Assembly: GCA_037576215.1 (NCBI GenBank)
Contig: JBANDB010000008.1
Coordinates: 744,001-808,000 of the forward strand
Length of the DNA: 64,000 bases
From: Armillaria gallica
Taxonomy: Eukaryota > Basidiomycota > Agaricomycetes > Agaricales > Physalacriaceae
Direction of reading: 5' to 3'
Part shown: piece by piece, positions 48,973-60,237 of the stretch
Layout of the letters: every line of letters begins with the position of its first letter
How positions within the stretch are numbered: the stretch's first letter is position 1
The notes under the pieces: generated by a model
The model's input: only the letters and a program-made list of their open reading frames with translations
Told to the model about the DNA's origin: nothing
Databases searched by the model: none
Program-made: the position numbers and the translations under genes

Positions 48973-50739
48973 TCACGAGTGACCAACAATTGATAAAGGC
49001 CGATATGGCTCCTCCAAAAATTTCTTATCTTCTTCAGTAAGTGTGATGTGTATCGCGCCTAAACGGCTACTTAGTAAACACCTCAGTTTTCGGAGACTGA
49101 CGACGTACCAATCAGCTGCGTGAGGTTCTCTACAGATGTTGTACCTACGACGGGCGCCGTGACACCTGAACGGTACCCCTCGTATCAGTTTATAAGCTCT
49201 AGTGACTATGATGGATTGCTCTCGCCTTCTTTGCTGAGTAGCCAAGCAATTGAAAGCTGCGCCATTGTGATACCTTTCTTTTTGGCGAGGGTGTCAACCC
49301 TAGGAAGAAGCACTCAAAATTAGAACATGGAGTATATGAGCTATTAAAAACACGTGCCTGTCGACGATTAAATCGGTCGACTCAGAACCGGCGTATCTGC
49401 TCAGAACTCTATAATCTCATCAGCATCAGCACATATGAAGCTGATATAACTCACTTGTCCACCTCTCCACGCCTAGTAGCTTTCTGTTCAGAGTTCGGCC
49501 TCGTCAGTTTTCCCCTGGCGAGAGGTGACCATGGCATCGAGCCTACACCAAACATCTTTCATCGTCGTCAGCAGTGAGACCCATCGACAGATGGGAGCGT
49601 ACCTTGAGTGTGGGAAACATCTCCCGTTCTTCTTCACGATAAGCGAGACTGTAGTGATTTTGCATGGAGATGAACGGCGTGAGCTTATTTTGGATAGCAT
49701 AGTCTGGTCATTATATTGAGTTTCGCATATCTGTGTTAGATGATGCGACCTCACTTTGCATCGCATGAACTAGATTCTGTGTCAGATGTTGAATCGAGAC
49801 GCTTCAGTTGACTTACATTGATATGCATGGCATGAAGACATCCCGATGTAGCGAACATAACCGGCCTTTACAACATCATGGAGAGCTTGCATCTACACCC
49901 TAGTCAGCTTGGTTTATGGGATAGAGGTAGGACTACGGACCGTCTCGGCGATTGGTGTCTGGTAATCGAATCGATGACCTATGATTTCTTAAATCAGCCA
50001 ATTAACTCGGCGCGATAGTAGCGTACATTGCAGCACGTCGATGTAGTCTAGCTGAAGACGTTTCAAGCTCCCTTTTACTGCGTCAAAGATGTGCTGCACC
50101 CACGACTCATCAGAAGTCCACATCTCACACACTGGTTAACTTACCTTGCGACTCAACCCATGACGGTTAACATATCCTTCTGAATCAGCCTTGGGATCAC
50201 CAAACAGACTGACATTTGGAGCGTCTCCGACGACGCCATATACCTAGTAAATCAAATCAGTACGCTCGGAGATGAGGGAGGGGAATGATCCACCTTCGTC
50301 AATACCACGATCCTCTCTCGGGGAATGTTGTGGGTCTTGATGGCTTCGCCAAGAATAACCTCGGAGAGACCATTGGAGTATGTCTAGAAAGTCAGAGAGT
50401 GATAGGTAGACTGAATGGAGGGGAGTAAAATTCTGCTCACATCTGCCGTGTCGAACGTGTTGATGCCTGCATCGTAGCTACGATAGAGTAAAGTTGAAGA
50501 CTAGAGCAGATGTGAGAGCATATAAGCATACGTACGCAGCTTTGATGTGCTCAATCCCTTGCTCCTTCGACAGGACCCACGGCTGCCATTCTGTGCTCCC
50601 ATAAGACATGCAACCAAGGATTATCTTTGACACTTTCAAGCCCGAGTTTCCCAGACGAACTGTCATTGGGCATCAACGTTAAGATCGTGGATCGTCAATT
50701 CAAAGAATGGAGCTCACCATATCGCATAGTAGTAGACAT
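48973..50739 (-). CDS. Aldo/keto reductase
   Basis: NADPH-dependent reductase of the yeast aryl-alcohol/YakC-like AKR group. Fifteen exons: 50718-50739, 50536-50659, 50441-50477, 50294-50383, 50145-50243, 50027-50093, 49941-49978, 49817-49892, 49755-49769 (15 nt), 49603-49703, 49455-49555, 49358-49408, 49226-49299, 49109-49165, 48973-49058; sum 1038, in phase, 345 residues. Marks: VRLGNSGLKVSKIILGCMSY, catalytic AYDAGINTFDTADTYSNG (Asp, Tyr), LTKVYG (Lys), LQCHRFD (His), SMQNHYSLAYREEEREM, and the cofactor loop VTAPVVGTTSVENL. The last part ends EEPYRPLSIVGHS as in yeast AKRs. Two introns use GC donors. Active by all visible residues. Confidence 0.93.
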
Positions 50740-51240
50740 GCTGGTAGAGAGTAGAGAAGGACCGGATGATAGGCTCCCGAGAATTAGCTTATGAGGGATA
50801 TTCACAAACAACGTAATGGGAATACCATCAAATTCATTCGGAGATGTGGGTCATGGTATCTTTAGTCCGAGATCCAGACGGTGACCGGTGCACGACAGCG
50901 AATAGAGGTGCACAGTTCAGGGAAACTGGGATCCGAATACGAAGCCGGAGCCTCGGAGGGGCATAATCTGACACGAAACGAAGAAAAAATTATCAGGGAC
51001 GATGCACCCTAAAGATACCCCAGATATGGTAATTTTAGTGAATACCTGCCGAGATCGTTAGAGATTGTCTCATAAACGGTCTCTTGAGAGCGAAAGAAAA
51101 GGTAGACAACGAGGGGCGTCACGGTCGCGACGTGACGATCTCGTGATGGATCCGCTGGATCCGACGGTTCAGTCATTTTCGTGACCGTGACATGGATAAT
51201 AATTGACACCGACCTTGCACCGACCGCACTTTGGCCTCAA
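50740..51240. other. Shared upstream region of AKR and RBR genes
   Basis: The two genes are divergent here, so these 501 bases probably hold both promoters. No clear TATA box or repeat noticed. Confidence 0.5.
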
Positions 51241-53575
51241 ATGGATGTTATCGAAATATCCTCCTCTCCAGAGCCTCCTGACTTCGCTGCGTTAAAGCGC
51301 AAAGATAGAAAACCTGTGAGAGGCAGAGGGAGGACCAAGGCCAGGACTCATCCCGTGGATATCGTCGACATCACTGATTCCGACTCGGAATTCTGGACGG
51401 CCCAGGAGTTACCACTGGCTGCAAGCAATGCAGGGCCTTCGACAGGCACCAGCTCTGTTCAGGTTACAGACGATGAAGACCATTTCCCGTAGAAATTGGC
51501 GCTTCTACGTCTTTCACCGCTGCCGATCCTCTCGCTCAAGTACTCGAAATTGTCCCCGATGTCGAACCAAACTACGCTCAGGAATTGATCGCAAAGAACT
51601 TGCCTACCTTTGGAGACAAGGTCGTTGAGACAGTTCTACACTCCCTGTTCGAGGATGCTAGCTACCCGAAGGCGGAGAAGAAGCGCAAGGCGGCCAGTGG
51701 CAGCGGTTCGGGTGGCAGCGTAGCGAAGAAAGCGCGAGTAGGCGGCGAAGTGGACTACGCCAAGACCGACAGACCTTTCACTGGAGGACCTGACTACGCC
51801 GAACTTGCTATCGTGCGTCTCTCCTATTCCCAGACATTTTCATTCTTATATGTGCGTGTACAGGACCAACTGACACTGGACTTTCCTAACATGCCCAAGC
51901 CTTTTCTCCGGAAGCATCTAAATGCGAAAGGGGGTTTTTACGCGCCAACGTACCTTCACATCGTTCGCGAGCAGAAGCGCGGAGCAAAGCTTGACTACAT
52001 TCCAAAGAAAATGCTGACTCGCCCTGCGAAAGGCAAAGGGCGCGCTAAAGCGGATCCAGAGTTTGAGCGCGAGAAGGCGTGGCTTAGTCGGCAAGATGAG
52101 AAGGAGAAGGCTGTTGTCACTGAGGAAGAGGTACCAGAGGGTGAAGGCATCGAGTGTGGCTGCTGCTTCTCCGAATACCCTTTCGTATGCATCCCTTCTC
52201 TTGTCGATGCTCTCTCTGACTTTCTTCTTGTCAAATTTCCAGACTAAGATGGTTCAGTGTCCAGACGCGCACCTCTTTTGCTCGGACTGCGTTACTGCGT
52301 ACGCCTCTACTCAGCTTGGAGCGCACGATGTCAACATTCTATGCATGGACCAGTCTGGTTGCAAACACCCCTTTCCAGAGAGCGAGCTGCGAAGACTTTT
52401 GTCTCCCAAACTCATGGAGCTGTACGAGCGAGTCAAGCAGCGCAAGGAAATCGAGGCTGCTGGTCTTGACGGGCTGGAGGAATGCCCATTCTGTGAATAC
52501 AAGTGTGTCATCGAAAACCCAGACGAGAAATTATTCCGTTGTGGGAACGAAGAGACTTGCGGCGCTATCACCTGCAGGTCGTGCAAGAAAGTAGTACGTG
52601 GCTTTTTCTATCTGTCGAATCCGACTGCTGAATTTTGAAATAGGACCATCTCCCAAAGAGTTGCAAAGGCATGCATTGGCTCCATTTCAGTGGCTCAGAT
52701 AACTGATTCCATGCTTTAGAGGTGGAAGACGATCGGCATTTAGATGGCCGACATGCGATCGAGGAAGCAATGAGTAAGTCCTTTCCAACTAGAAATATCT
52801 TCGACTATAACGCCTTTAAACGTAGCCAAAGCGCTCATGAGGAACTGTCCAAAGTGTCAGAAAGGTATTTTGCCTCATCTCCCTCCTTTTCGCAGCATCT
52901 GATTTGGCTCTTCAGCGTTCATCAAAGAGGCTGGAGTGGGCATACTATCTTTATCTACAAAGTCAGGACGATTGGCTGACCCTCGTTCAGTGTAACAAGA
53001 TGGCGTGCCCAAATTGCCATACCTTATCGTGCTACGTCTGCAGGCAGGTTATCACCGGTTATGATCATTTCAACGTGAGTTGGGCAACTCGACACTCTGT
53101 TCGTCCTGAAGCAGATCCCTTTTAGCAACAAGCGCCTGGTGCAGCAACAGCGTCAAAGTCAAAGAAATGTCTCTTGTGGGACTCTGTTGATGTGCGGCAC
53201 TCTGACGAGGTTGGTTCTTGGTTCTTTATTACGCTTTCGCTACGATGTATGCTGACCTCACCACAGGTCAAAGCGGCTGCGGAACGGGCCCTGGCTGAGT
53301 ACCGTCGAGACCATCCTGATATCGACGAGGCAGACATCAGAGTCGATTTGCCTAAGCCCCCTCCGCCTCCCGCTCAGCAAATACAGGACTTATACCACCA
53401 ACACCAACAGCACCATGCATATCATCATCAGCTTCACATGGGGTTGCCCCCAGGTGTCAATATCAACGGTTACGGTTGGAACGTGAACTTGCACCTCGGC
53501 CCTTTGGCCGGACCACCCCCGCTGCCGCCAGTGATGCCCATGCCGGTGCGGAGAAGGGGAGCAAGAAGGAGATGA
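51241..53575 (+). CDS. RBR E3 ubiquitin ligase, RNF216/TRIAD3 type, with a frame break
   Basis: RBR ligases accept ubiquitin on a RING2 cysteine. Exons: 51241-51812 (frame break at about 51489), 51864-52184, 52243-52593, 52644-52668 (25 nt), 52720-52773, 52826-52864, 52916-52935 (20 nt), 52991-53074, 53126-53209, 53267-53575. Marks: RING1 ECGCCFSEYPF..KMVQCPDAHLFC, IBR CPFCEYKC..CGAITCRSC, RING2 CPKCQKAF..EAGCNKMACPNC (the Cys of GCNKM is the expected acceptor) and the RNF216-specific ITGYDHF after it. The N-terminus has two SUMO-interaction-like stretches (VIEISSS, VDIVDITDSDSE) and a CUE-like helix (LAQVLEIVPDVEP). Between them a TAG closes frame 1, and the next frame starts without a possible intron, so a base is missing or this is a pseudogene. 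The tail is Pro/His/Gln-rich. Confidence 0.88.
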
Positions 53576-53949
53576 ATAGACTTGGAACTATACCAGACAC
53601 TCTTGCCATCTTGATATGTACGCGCACACCCTACGCCGTCATTTTCAATGTCAGTCATTTATACTTTTTACTCGAGGAACTCCGTGTAGTTGGCATTGCC
53701 ATCCAATGGGTCAGTTTCCTTACAGCGCTCCTTCTGGGATCGACACGAGAAACCGATGGGCATGATTGTATCGGACAGCAACTCGAATTGTTTGTTGCCA
53801 GTACAAGGGATCCCTCAATGACTAGCTAGTCGAGGAATTTCATCCCACAGCATCCCGTTCCTTTGTCGCTTTATGTCAGTAAGTACTTGAACAGCGTAAC
53901 AATGTTGTACCTACATATGAGCTTTTAATAGATAATGATTCAATCCATT
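53576..53949. other. Convergent 3' flanks
   Basis: Space between the tails of the RBR gene (+) and the DUF7704 gene (-). Only shadow frames. Confidence 0.5.
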
Positions 53950-54474
53950 TCACGCTTTCCTCGGTGGCTGGACCCTGGAACTAAGATATTCATAGAAATA
54001 GTTCGGGCGGCAGAAGCAGGACCGACTTTTGGATCGTCCACCAAAACCTAGACCAAGAAGGAAAGACAGCCTCATGCTGGCACCCAGATAAACAAATCCG
54101 ATGCTTCCCCAAAGCATGGCGTTCCACTCCCACACCTTCCAAAATGCATCTAGTCCCAAAGGCGCCAGCGTTGCTAGATGGCCCAAGTCCGCAATGAGCA
54201 GACAGAGGAGAAGACTACGCCATGTCTTTAGAGAGGACGCGGAGGATAACACAAGGTGCTCATTCAGGGCAAATAAGAGGTACAAGTTTGCCAGTTGGTA
54301 CAGGGCCATATCGGTTTGAGTGGTGCCGACCACGTCGGGTTTCACTGAGCTGGAGAGGCTGAGCTCACCCAAATAGAAAGAGGGGTTCAGAGCAGCAATG
54401 AACCCCGCAATGGCAGAGACAGGCTCGATGTACAGGAAAAATAGTCGGTACGGCAAAGGGATCGTCGAAGTCAT
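53950..54474 (-). CDS. DUF7704 family four-span membrane protein
   Basis: A single exon of 174 residues. The start PLPYRLFFLYIEPVSAIAGF, the QLANLYLLFALNEH helix, then LLLCLLIADLGHLATL and a final hydrophobic segment before a basic tail match the fungal DUF7704 family (four membrane spans, function unknown). The ATG at 54474 is used. No intron is needed. The 3' neighbour is convergent. Confidence 0.75.
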   Translation of the reverse strand: MTSTIPLPYRLFFLYIEPVSAIAGFIAALNPSFYLGELSLSSSVKPDVVGTTQTDMALYQLANLYLLFALNEHLVLSSASSLKTWRSLLLCLLIADLGHLATLAPLGLDAFWKVWEWNAMLWGSIGFVYLGASMRLSFLLGLGFGGRSKSRSCFCRPNYFYEYLSSRVQPPRKA

Positions 54475-55429
54475 GGTCACGGCCGGTTCGGCATCTTCCG
54501 AAACCTCGCTGTCCCGTGGTTGAGAAGGAACTAGAACTATTGTTAGCCTGGCGAGCCGGCTTTATAGATACTCGCGGTACTCTGTAGCTGTTTGCATAAA
54601 CGCTGGCAGTGGCATCTTGTGAATTTTGTGCGTCGGAGAGTGGTTGTATCTTGTAACTTTTCCATCAACCTCAGGCTGGTGCCTTCAAGTCGACTCGAAA
54701 GACTTCGAGACGACTTATGGTGAAGTAGTTTATATATGGCTCAAACTATTTCGGCATCTCAGAACACCGGTTTACGACTAAGTGCCATCCGACCCTTTGG
54801 GTTTGCTGTAATCGGTCCCTACGTGACGCATGAGCGGGTGTCGATGTTAGGTCTAGGCTTACGAGCGATGAACTTAAAATTGTTGATCTAATTATAGTTA
54901 ATAGCATAGAGCTTGATAGTGACGTGTAATTCCTGAGTGACGGGACTTCGTCTTCGTCATCAAACATGTATTCGGAACCCCAACAATATTTATGACGAAG
55001 GGAGATGCTTCGAGCATTGCTTCAGTCCTCCTAACTGTCAAAAAGCTATGTGCAAAAAGCTGTAAGAAACCCTGCATTTTGTCATAAGCAGGCCGCTCAG
55101 GCCCTCTCACATACGCATAAACGGTCATAAACTCGTCCAGTAGATATCTGCACGTGGAGAGTGTGTAAGTCTAAAGTACGGTTTTCCGAAGAGTACTGCT
55201 ACAAGGTATCGGGTATGTAAGTAAGTGCGAGGGAGGTAGTGATGTTCTGGTTAGTTGGTCTAGCGTAGTGGATACCAATGTGTATGATATGTAGTGCAGT
55301 ACAAAAAGATCCAATGGTTGATTTTGGATTGCGTGGTAGTGTAGTGAGCATAAGCAAAGGAAACATGTAGAAAAACAATTGAGACCAAGACCCATAACAA
55401 TAAAGAGAGCATATCAAAACGGGAGATGT
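54475..55429. other. Intergenic region
   Basis: Promoter of the DUF7704 gene and 3' flank of the hydrolase gene. AT-rich near 54860-54900. No gene recognised. Confidence 0.45.
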
Positions 55430-56932
55430 TCAAAGCAAGAATTTGTCCATCTCAGCTAGTACCAGGTTGGGGTGACTTATCGTCAAGTCGTGGCCACCGT
55501 CTGAGACCGTGATTAGTTTTGACTTTGCGCCTGGAGGAAGGAGAGCTTGTATTTCGGAAGCATATTTGTACGGGACAGTTCGGTCGTGTGTGCCCTGCGT
55601 GGAAATTAGCTCGTATGGACATAAATAGCCAACGACATACGTGTATCAGGAGGACATCCCGGTCGCTGAAGGCATCTGACTTGAAAGCATACGTTAGCCC
55701 CCGGATGGGGCCGTCCCGCAGAGAAGAAGAGATAGCGGCATTGTATCCCGGCAGATGTGCAGACTGTATCCGTACAATCTACATGAATCTCATTCATAAG
55801 TGTTACTCGACCCCATTAATATTCTAATCACGTACCTCTTGCAGAGGGTCGGACTCGGCGGGTGACGGAGAATCCGTCAGGATCAAGTTCTGAAGATATT
55901 TCTGTCGCAATTTGATAATTAGTACACGTTCGTGGGAGATTCAGGGTCACAGATCTATACTCAACTCGTACTGGTGTGCTTGAAGTCACGCTCTGGATCA
56001 CTGGAGAGGACATGAACTTGAGCGTTCTGGGAAGATCGCTGGACTATTTCTGGTTTTAATGATGGCCCCACGAGGTATTAAGGAATCGTACGATACCTCG
56101 ATAGTCCCAGTAGAGGCAATGAGAATCACTTTTCTGTCGACAAGATGAGGGAAATGAGCTGTGAACGCGCCAGCAATGCCGCCACCCTGGATATGAAATG
56201 ATTAAAGTGGAGACAGGGGCTATAGAAGATAACGCACCATTGAGACACCAACCACTATAGCTTTATCCCAATTGACATGCTGCATCAAGAGCGCCAGTTG
56301 AGTGGTATACAACTGTGTATTGTATGTCGTTTGTGGCGCATCGGTGTATCCACGACCGTAAGGTCTAGAAAATTGTTAATCGACAAGGTGGGTATTTAGC
56401 CACATGAACCGATACCCACCATACATCAAAACGCGGTACCCACGCGCGGCCAGCTGCGGCGCTATATCTTTCCAAATGAGCGAGGGTACAGAGAGACCAT
56501 GTATCAGGACAATCTACATATGAGATTCGAAATGATCGGCCTGTCATCGTATTAGAGAGATCGACGAACCTTTCGTCCAGTTTCAGGACCCAGCAGCCAA
56601 TATCGAACCTGCAAAGGACAAAAACGGTCAGTATGGAGCAGACGAAGACGTTGTGTGGACTATTCAACAAGGTCGTACGACCCGGTCCGCATGACTTGTA
56701 GGCAAAATGGACTTACCCGACCGTACGGAAAGTCAACATATGCTCCTCCGGAATAGTAGTCTTCTGAATAAATTTTCCACGACCGGCATTCCTGTGGTAG
56801 ACTGGAAAGTGACGGATAGAGATATACTGAGTTCGGAGGGCTGGGAAATGCGGCGAAAAGATATGTCGTGAGCAACAGAGGCGGCAAGATAAGCAAGGAA
56901 TAGGTCAGGCAGTGCCAGGGATGGGGAACCAT
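55430..56932 (-). CDS. Alpha/beta hydrolase with N-terminal membrane anchor
   Basis: Nine exons: 56717-56932, 56570-56608, 56416-56513, 56238-56364, 56097-56186, 55966-56016, 55836-55901, 55641-55763 and 55430-55594 give 324 residues. A hydrophobic segment (LTYSLLILPPLLLTTYLFAAF) near the start is a signal anchor. Catalytic parts: oxyanion HGLSVPS, nucleophile elbow GVSMGGG (Ser), Asp in LIHGTHDRTVP, His in DGGHDLTISHP; all present. The exon 3/4 junction keeps frame only with a second donor (GTATCG, 56415), giving MYGGPYGRGY, while the better donor (56419) would give the family consensus DLYGRGY if one T were restored. Substrate unknown. Confidence 0.87.
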
Positions 56933-57529
56933 GGTCGTCGGGGGATGGAGGTCGTGGCGAGAGGAAAAGGATTGCACATGGGAATATGTAATCAACCAAC
57001 GAACGCAGCGCGCAGGGCGGCTGAGTCCAAAAACGCGTGGTGATGTCAGGCACCACGTGGCGTTATTGGCGCTCAACGTCTGTTGCTGATGCATGATGAT
57101 GATTGGCTATCGTTTCAATTAATTCGTAAGCTTTTTCTTCTTTTTTCTGTCGTTCTTCAACTGACATTAAACTGGCGCAAAAAGGAACTTGCATCGTTCA
57201 ATAGTTTCTAAATCAATTTGTGTAAAATTTCTTCCGTCTAATCCGCCCGAGTGTCAGCGCTCTGCTCGGCTGTAAAAACATCACCCTGTCGGCAGAGCAG
57301 TATAACAAATTCGGACTCTTGTTCTGACAGAACTGAAACAGTCAGTACAGTTGAACTGGCATCGACGACAATTGCAAGTGGTACTCAGACATGGTTTATA
57401 TAAATAATTCAACAGACATCATGTTCGCAATTGTAGCCATGACACAAAGTAACAAACAGTACATTCTCAATTTACAAACTTCTTGGACATCGAAGTCAAC
57501 ACCCAAGAAGAGGCCAGAAGAGGATAAAC
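56933..57529. other. Intergenic region
   Basis: Hydrolase promoter and 3' flank of the next minus-strand gene. A 5' extension of the hydrolase frame to 57094 is open but starts far from the signal anchor and is judged untranslated. Confidence 0.45.
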
Positions 57530-57952
57530 TTACTGCGGATCCAACTCTTCCTTAGCGCGTCCCATTCCTAGGTTACTTTCCTTTCTTTCAGCCCCCGGAC
57601 CACTCGCAAGACCCTCGCCCTCCTTCAACTCCGGCGCGGCACCATATTTCTCTGTCGGTCCAGGCTGCTTATATGGCTCCTCCTTGCTCATCGTCCGATA
57701 CCCCAGCTCAATCGCACTCTTCGCACCAACTTCACTCCACTGGCTCGACGGCGGCTCATACGGCTTCTGCGCACTATGCGACTCCGGGTCGATCCTATGA
57801 ATTTTTGAATCGGACGGAGGCGTAGCGTCGACGTCTTTAGCGTACGAATCAGGGTTGTGGCCCTCGTCCCGGGCTACGCGAGTGGTGTGTATCGCCGCAA
57901 GACGGGAGAGTTGGGAGCGGAACTGGACGGTGGACCTGCGCACTAATAGCAT
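57530..57952 (-). CDS. Small probable mitochondrial protein, function unknown
   Basis: 140 residues in one exon. The first 25 (MLLVRRSTVQFRSQLSRLAA) are basic and free of acid, with Arg, Ser and Leu, typical of a mitochondrial presequence. The rest is polar, rich in Pro, Glu, Lys and Ser and probably disordered (AQKPYEPPSSQWSEVGAKSA, TEKYGAAPELKEGEGL). Similar short proteins are common in basidiomycetes; I know no function. It is divergent from the Tom6-like gene. Confidence 0.65.
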   Translation of the reverse strand: MLLVRRSTVQFRSQLSRLAAIHTTRVARDEGHNPDSYAKDVDATPPSDSKIHRIDPESHSAQKPYEPPSSQWSEVGAKSAIELGYRTMSKEEPYKQPGPTEKYGAAPELKEGEGLASGPGAERKESNLGMGRAKEELDPQ

Positions 57953-58195
57953 GGCTGTTGGTGGTCTGTGGGAGAGTTAGGACATGAGTGTGAGAAATGA
58001 GCATTTAATGCGCTTTACCCCGCATACGTCATAGGACCAAGAACAGCCTGGTTTCGGGAGATGCCGAGCGTGCCGTGACTTCGACGATCGTCTGCCGATT
58101 TCGACCATCCACGGCTGTGCGGCACGAATAATTCAAACACCGACCTCCTTAAACGGAAACCTCTTCACTGTGACGTTTTTCCACAAAAAACCACA
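57953..58195. promoter_or_regulatory. Bidirectional promoter region
   Basis: Only 243 bases separate the starts of the two divergent small genes, so they probably share control elements. Both products look mitochondrial, which would suit joint regulation. No motif was identified with confidence. Confidence 0.4.
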
Positions 58196-58432
58196 ATGGC
58201 ACGCCGTTCAGCACCACCCAACTCAGGCCCTGCCTACATCCCCAAAAACCAACACGTCCAAAGACGTGCGATTCATGATCCTGACGAATCCGCCTTTACC
58301 CGTTTCCTCCGCGAAGAGATCTACGCGCCCGAAAAGTTGCCAGGAAATATCAGTATCGTTGTTGGGGTATCGACGTTCATTGGAGGGATACTGGCTGTTA
58401 GGACGTGGGGAGAGTATATGGTACCAGCATAG
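58196..58432 (+). CDS. Small tail-anchored protein, possibly TOM complex subunit Tom6-like
   Basis: 78 residues: a Pro-rich start (MARRSAPPNSGPAYIPKNQH), a charged middle (DESAFTRFLREEIYAPE) and one C-terminal span (ISIVVGVSTFIGGILAVRTW) ending near the C-terminus. This shape fits the small tail-anchored subunits of the mitochondrial outer-membrane translocase, most like fungal Tom6. The assignment rests on layout, so another small mitochondrial membrane protein is possible. No intron. Confidence 0.55.
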   Translation: MARRSAPPNSGPAYIPKNQHVQRRAIHDPDESAFTRFLREEIYAPEKLPGNISIVVGVSTFIGGILAVRTWGEYMVPA

Positions 58433-59344
58433 ATGATCTCTGCTTATGGTGTGTTGTCTTGCAATTTAGGCGAAATGTGCTGTCTGACTTTTTTCGTAGA
58501 GTTGTTGAAGCTGCAAAAGACTATCGCAAGAGGACAGAAGCATCGCGGTCCTCTGTTACAGGATACTTATAATATATGTACCACTGGGAACACCAATTAT
58601 CACGCACCTCCATTCTCTGTCACAAGGATTATGCTCGAGGCTTGATTAGAAACCATCATTCTGTTCACAGCATGTTGAATGGTATGCCTGCGGCGATCCA
58701 AAGTGGCGCAAAGTTATTGACAAAATGCTTTCCTTAGGCGGCTTTGCGAAGCGCTGATGCCGTTGACTTCTCTTTCTTTCAATTGCCCATGAAAATGTGG
58801 GTTGCCATCAGCAGCTTCCTCGCTGGCCCCACGTGAATAGAACTACGCATGACTGCTGGCCCACAATCAAGGTTCGCAAACCAGGAGGGGGCCTTGCTAC
58901 TTTGATGATGCTCGTCGAACCCTTGGACCTATCGATAAATACTCTCTGGTGACTGTATCGGCCAACTATGCGGTAATCAGAAATGGCGTTTCGCACGCTC
59001 CTTGAACGTTAGAATTTTGGCATAGTTTGGATCCTAATTGGGCCTGTTATCGTGGTGTACCACTCGGATGTTTTATTATCATCGCCAAGACATATCTGCT
59101 ATTCATCGTACAAGGTCTTCTGATAGAACGGACGTATACACGCTAACCGTATGGTTATCGCACGTTCTTCATCTTGTAATGTTGTGTAATGGTCACCGCA
59201 CGGAAACCAGCCGGATAAAGGTACGGAGAAAGCGAGGCCGAATTTAGGCAATTCCGGGCCAAAACGTGCCCAAAATAGCTGACATACCTAACGCAAATTG
59301 AAAAAGTCGTTTAGCTGGGCCCATGACCTGGTTCTGTCCCCTAC
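58433..59344. other. Intergenic region
   Basis: Tom6-like 3' flank and upstream side of the LAMTOR1-like gene. Its true first exon may lie here, ending before the acceptor at 59365. No other gene seen. Confidence 0.4.
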
Positions 59345-60073
59345 ATGGCGTTCGTTGCCTTTCAGCGGATTTTCTGTTGTATGTCCAGCAAAAGCGATGA
59401 TAAGTCGGATGCTGGCATCATTGATGAGACTTCCCGTCTCATTCCCGCTACCGAAGAACCTTCGTGCGCCGCTCCTATAATTAATTTCGTATTTAGAGCT
59501 CATTTTCCTCTTTTTTATTGCAGGCCAACGGTAATGAACGTGGATTATGGAAAGCTAAAAGGGAAACTGGGGACGATTGTTCGAGCCAAGGAAGGGTGCG
59601 TCGCAGCGCACCTGCCTGTTACCTCATGCAACTAACATGCACACAACAGACGGATGGTGAATGTGAACGCGCACGGTCCTTTTAATCTGCAGAACCATAC
59701 TTCTACTTCATATCTCCCGGAAACTCCCAGTAATGGTAGCCTGGACGAACCAGTCGACAGGAACAGCTTATCACAAGCCTATCCAGAGCAACATATACCA
59801 GAAATCGACAGCTTCATGCGCCCAGGACTGTACAGACAACCCAGTTCCACCTCTCGTCACTCAAGCGAGCCCGCTGACCACTCGCCCAACCCTATTTTCT
59901 CTGCACGCATTGTCGGTGTTAACGGCATTGAGCAATCAACCGATGCAGATGTGCCTCAGGTCGGTTGATTTCATTTCGGAACCGGATGTTGGACTGACGA
60001 GCAATTCTAGGATCCAGTTCCTGACATGCCGAAGCTGGACGTTGGGTCTCTGTCGAGGAGTTGGGGTGATTGA
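59345..60073 (+). CDS. LAMTOR1-like protein (Ragulator/EGO anchor), start uncertain
   Basis: LAMTOR1 anchors the Ragulator complex to the lysosome or vacuole for TORC1 signalling. The frame has IDETSRLIPATEE, then DYGKLKGKLGTIVRAKEGRMVNVNA, which resembles the fungal LAMTOR1 pattern, followed by a long Ser/Pro-rich region and a SLSRSWGD end. Exons: 59345-59595, 59650-59959 and 60011-60073 (donors GTGCGT and GTCGGT). Family members begin with a lipidated MG..C; here the Cys pair FCC sits just after an acceptor-like TTTCAG (59360-59365), so the real first exon is probably upstream. A 35-nt intron-like stretch (59491-59525) is out of phase and is read through in this model. Confidence 0.45.
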
Positions 60074-60237
60074 GGAGCGTCGGCTCGCCTAGTGTTGCCT
60101 AGTGTCGACGGCCTCTTCCCTTAATGGAGGTCCACTTTGGGTGACGGATGATGTTATGTATGGCGCTAAGTGCCTTGCAATAGTGTACGTTAACATTGCG
60201 CGCCAAATATGATTCTTTTACTAGATTTTGGGCGTAA

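Noticed and set aside
46263..50739. MFS transporter plus reductase as a biosynthetic gene cluster
   Set aside because: No backbone enzyme (PKS, NRPS, terpene synthase) or cluster regulator lies nearby; the two genes alone are not evidence.
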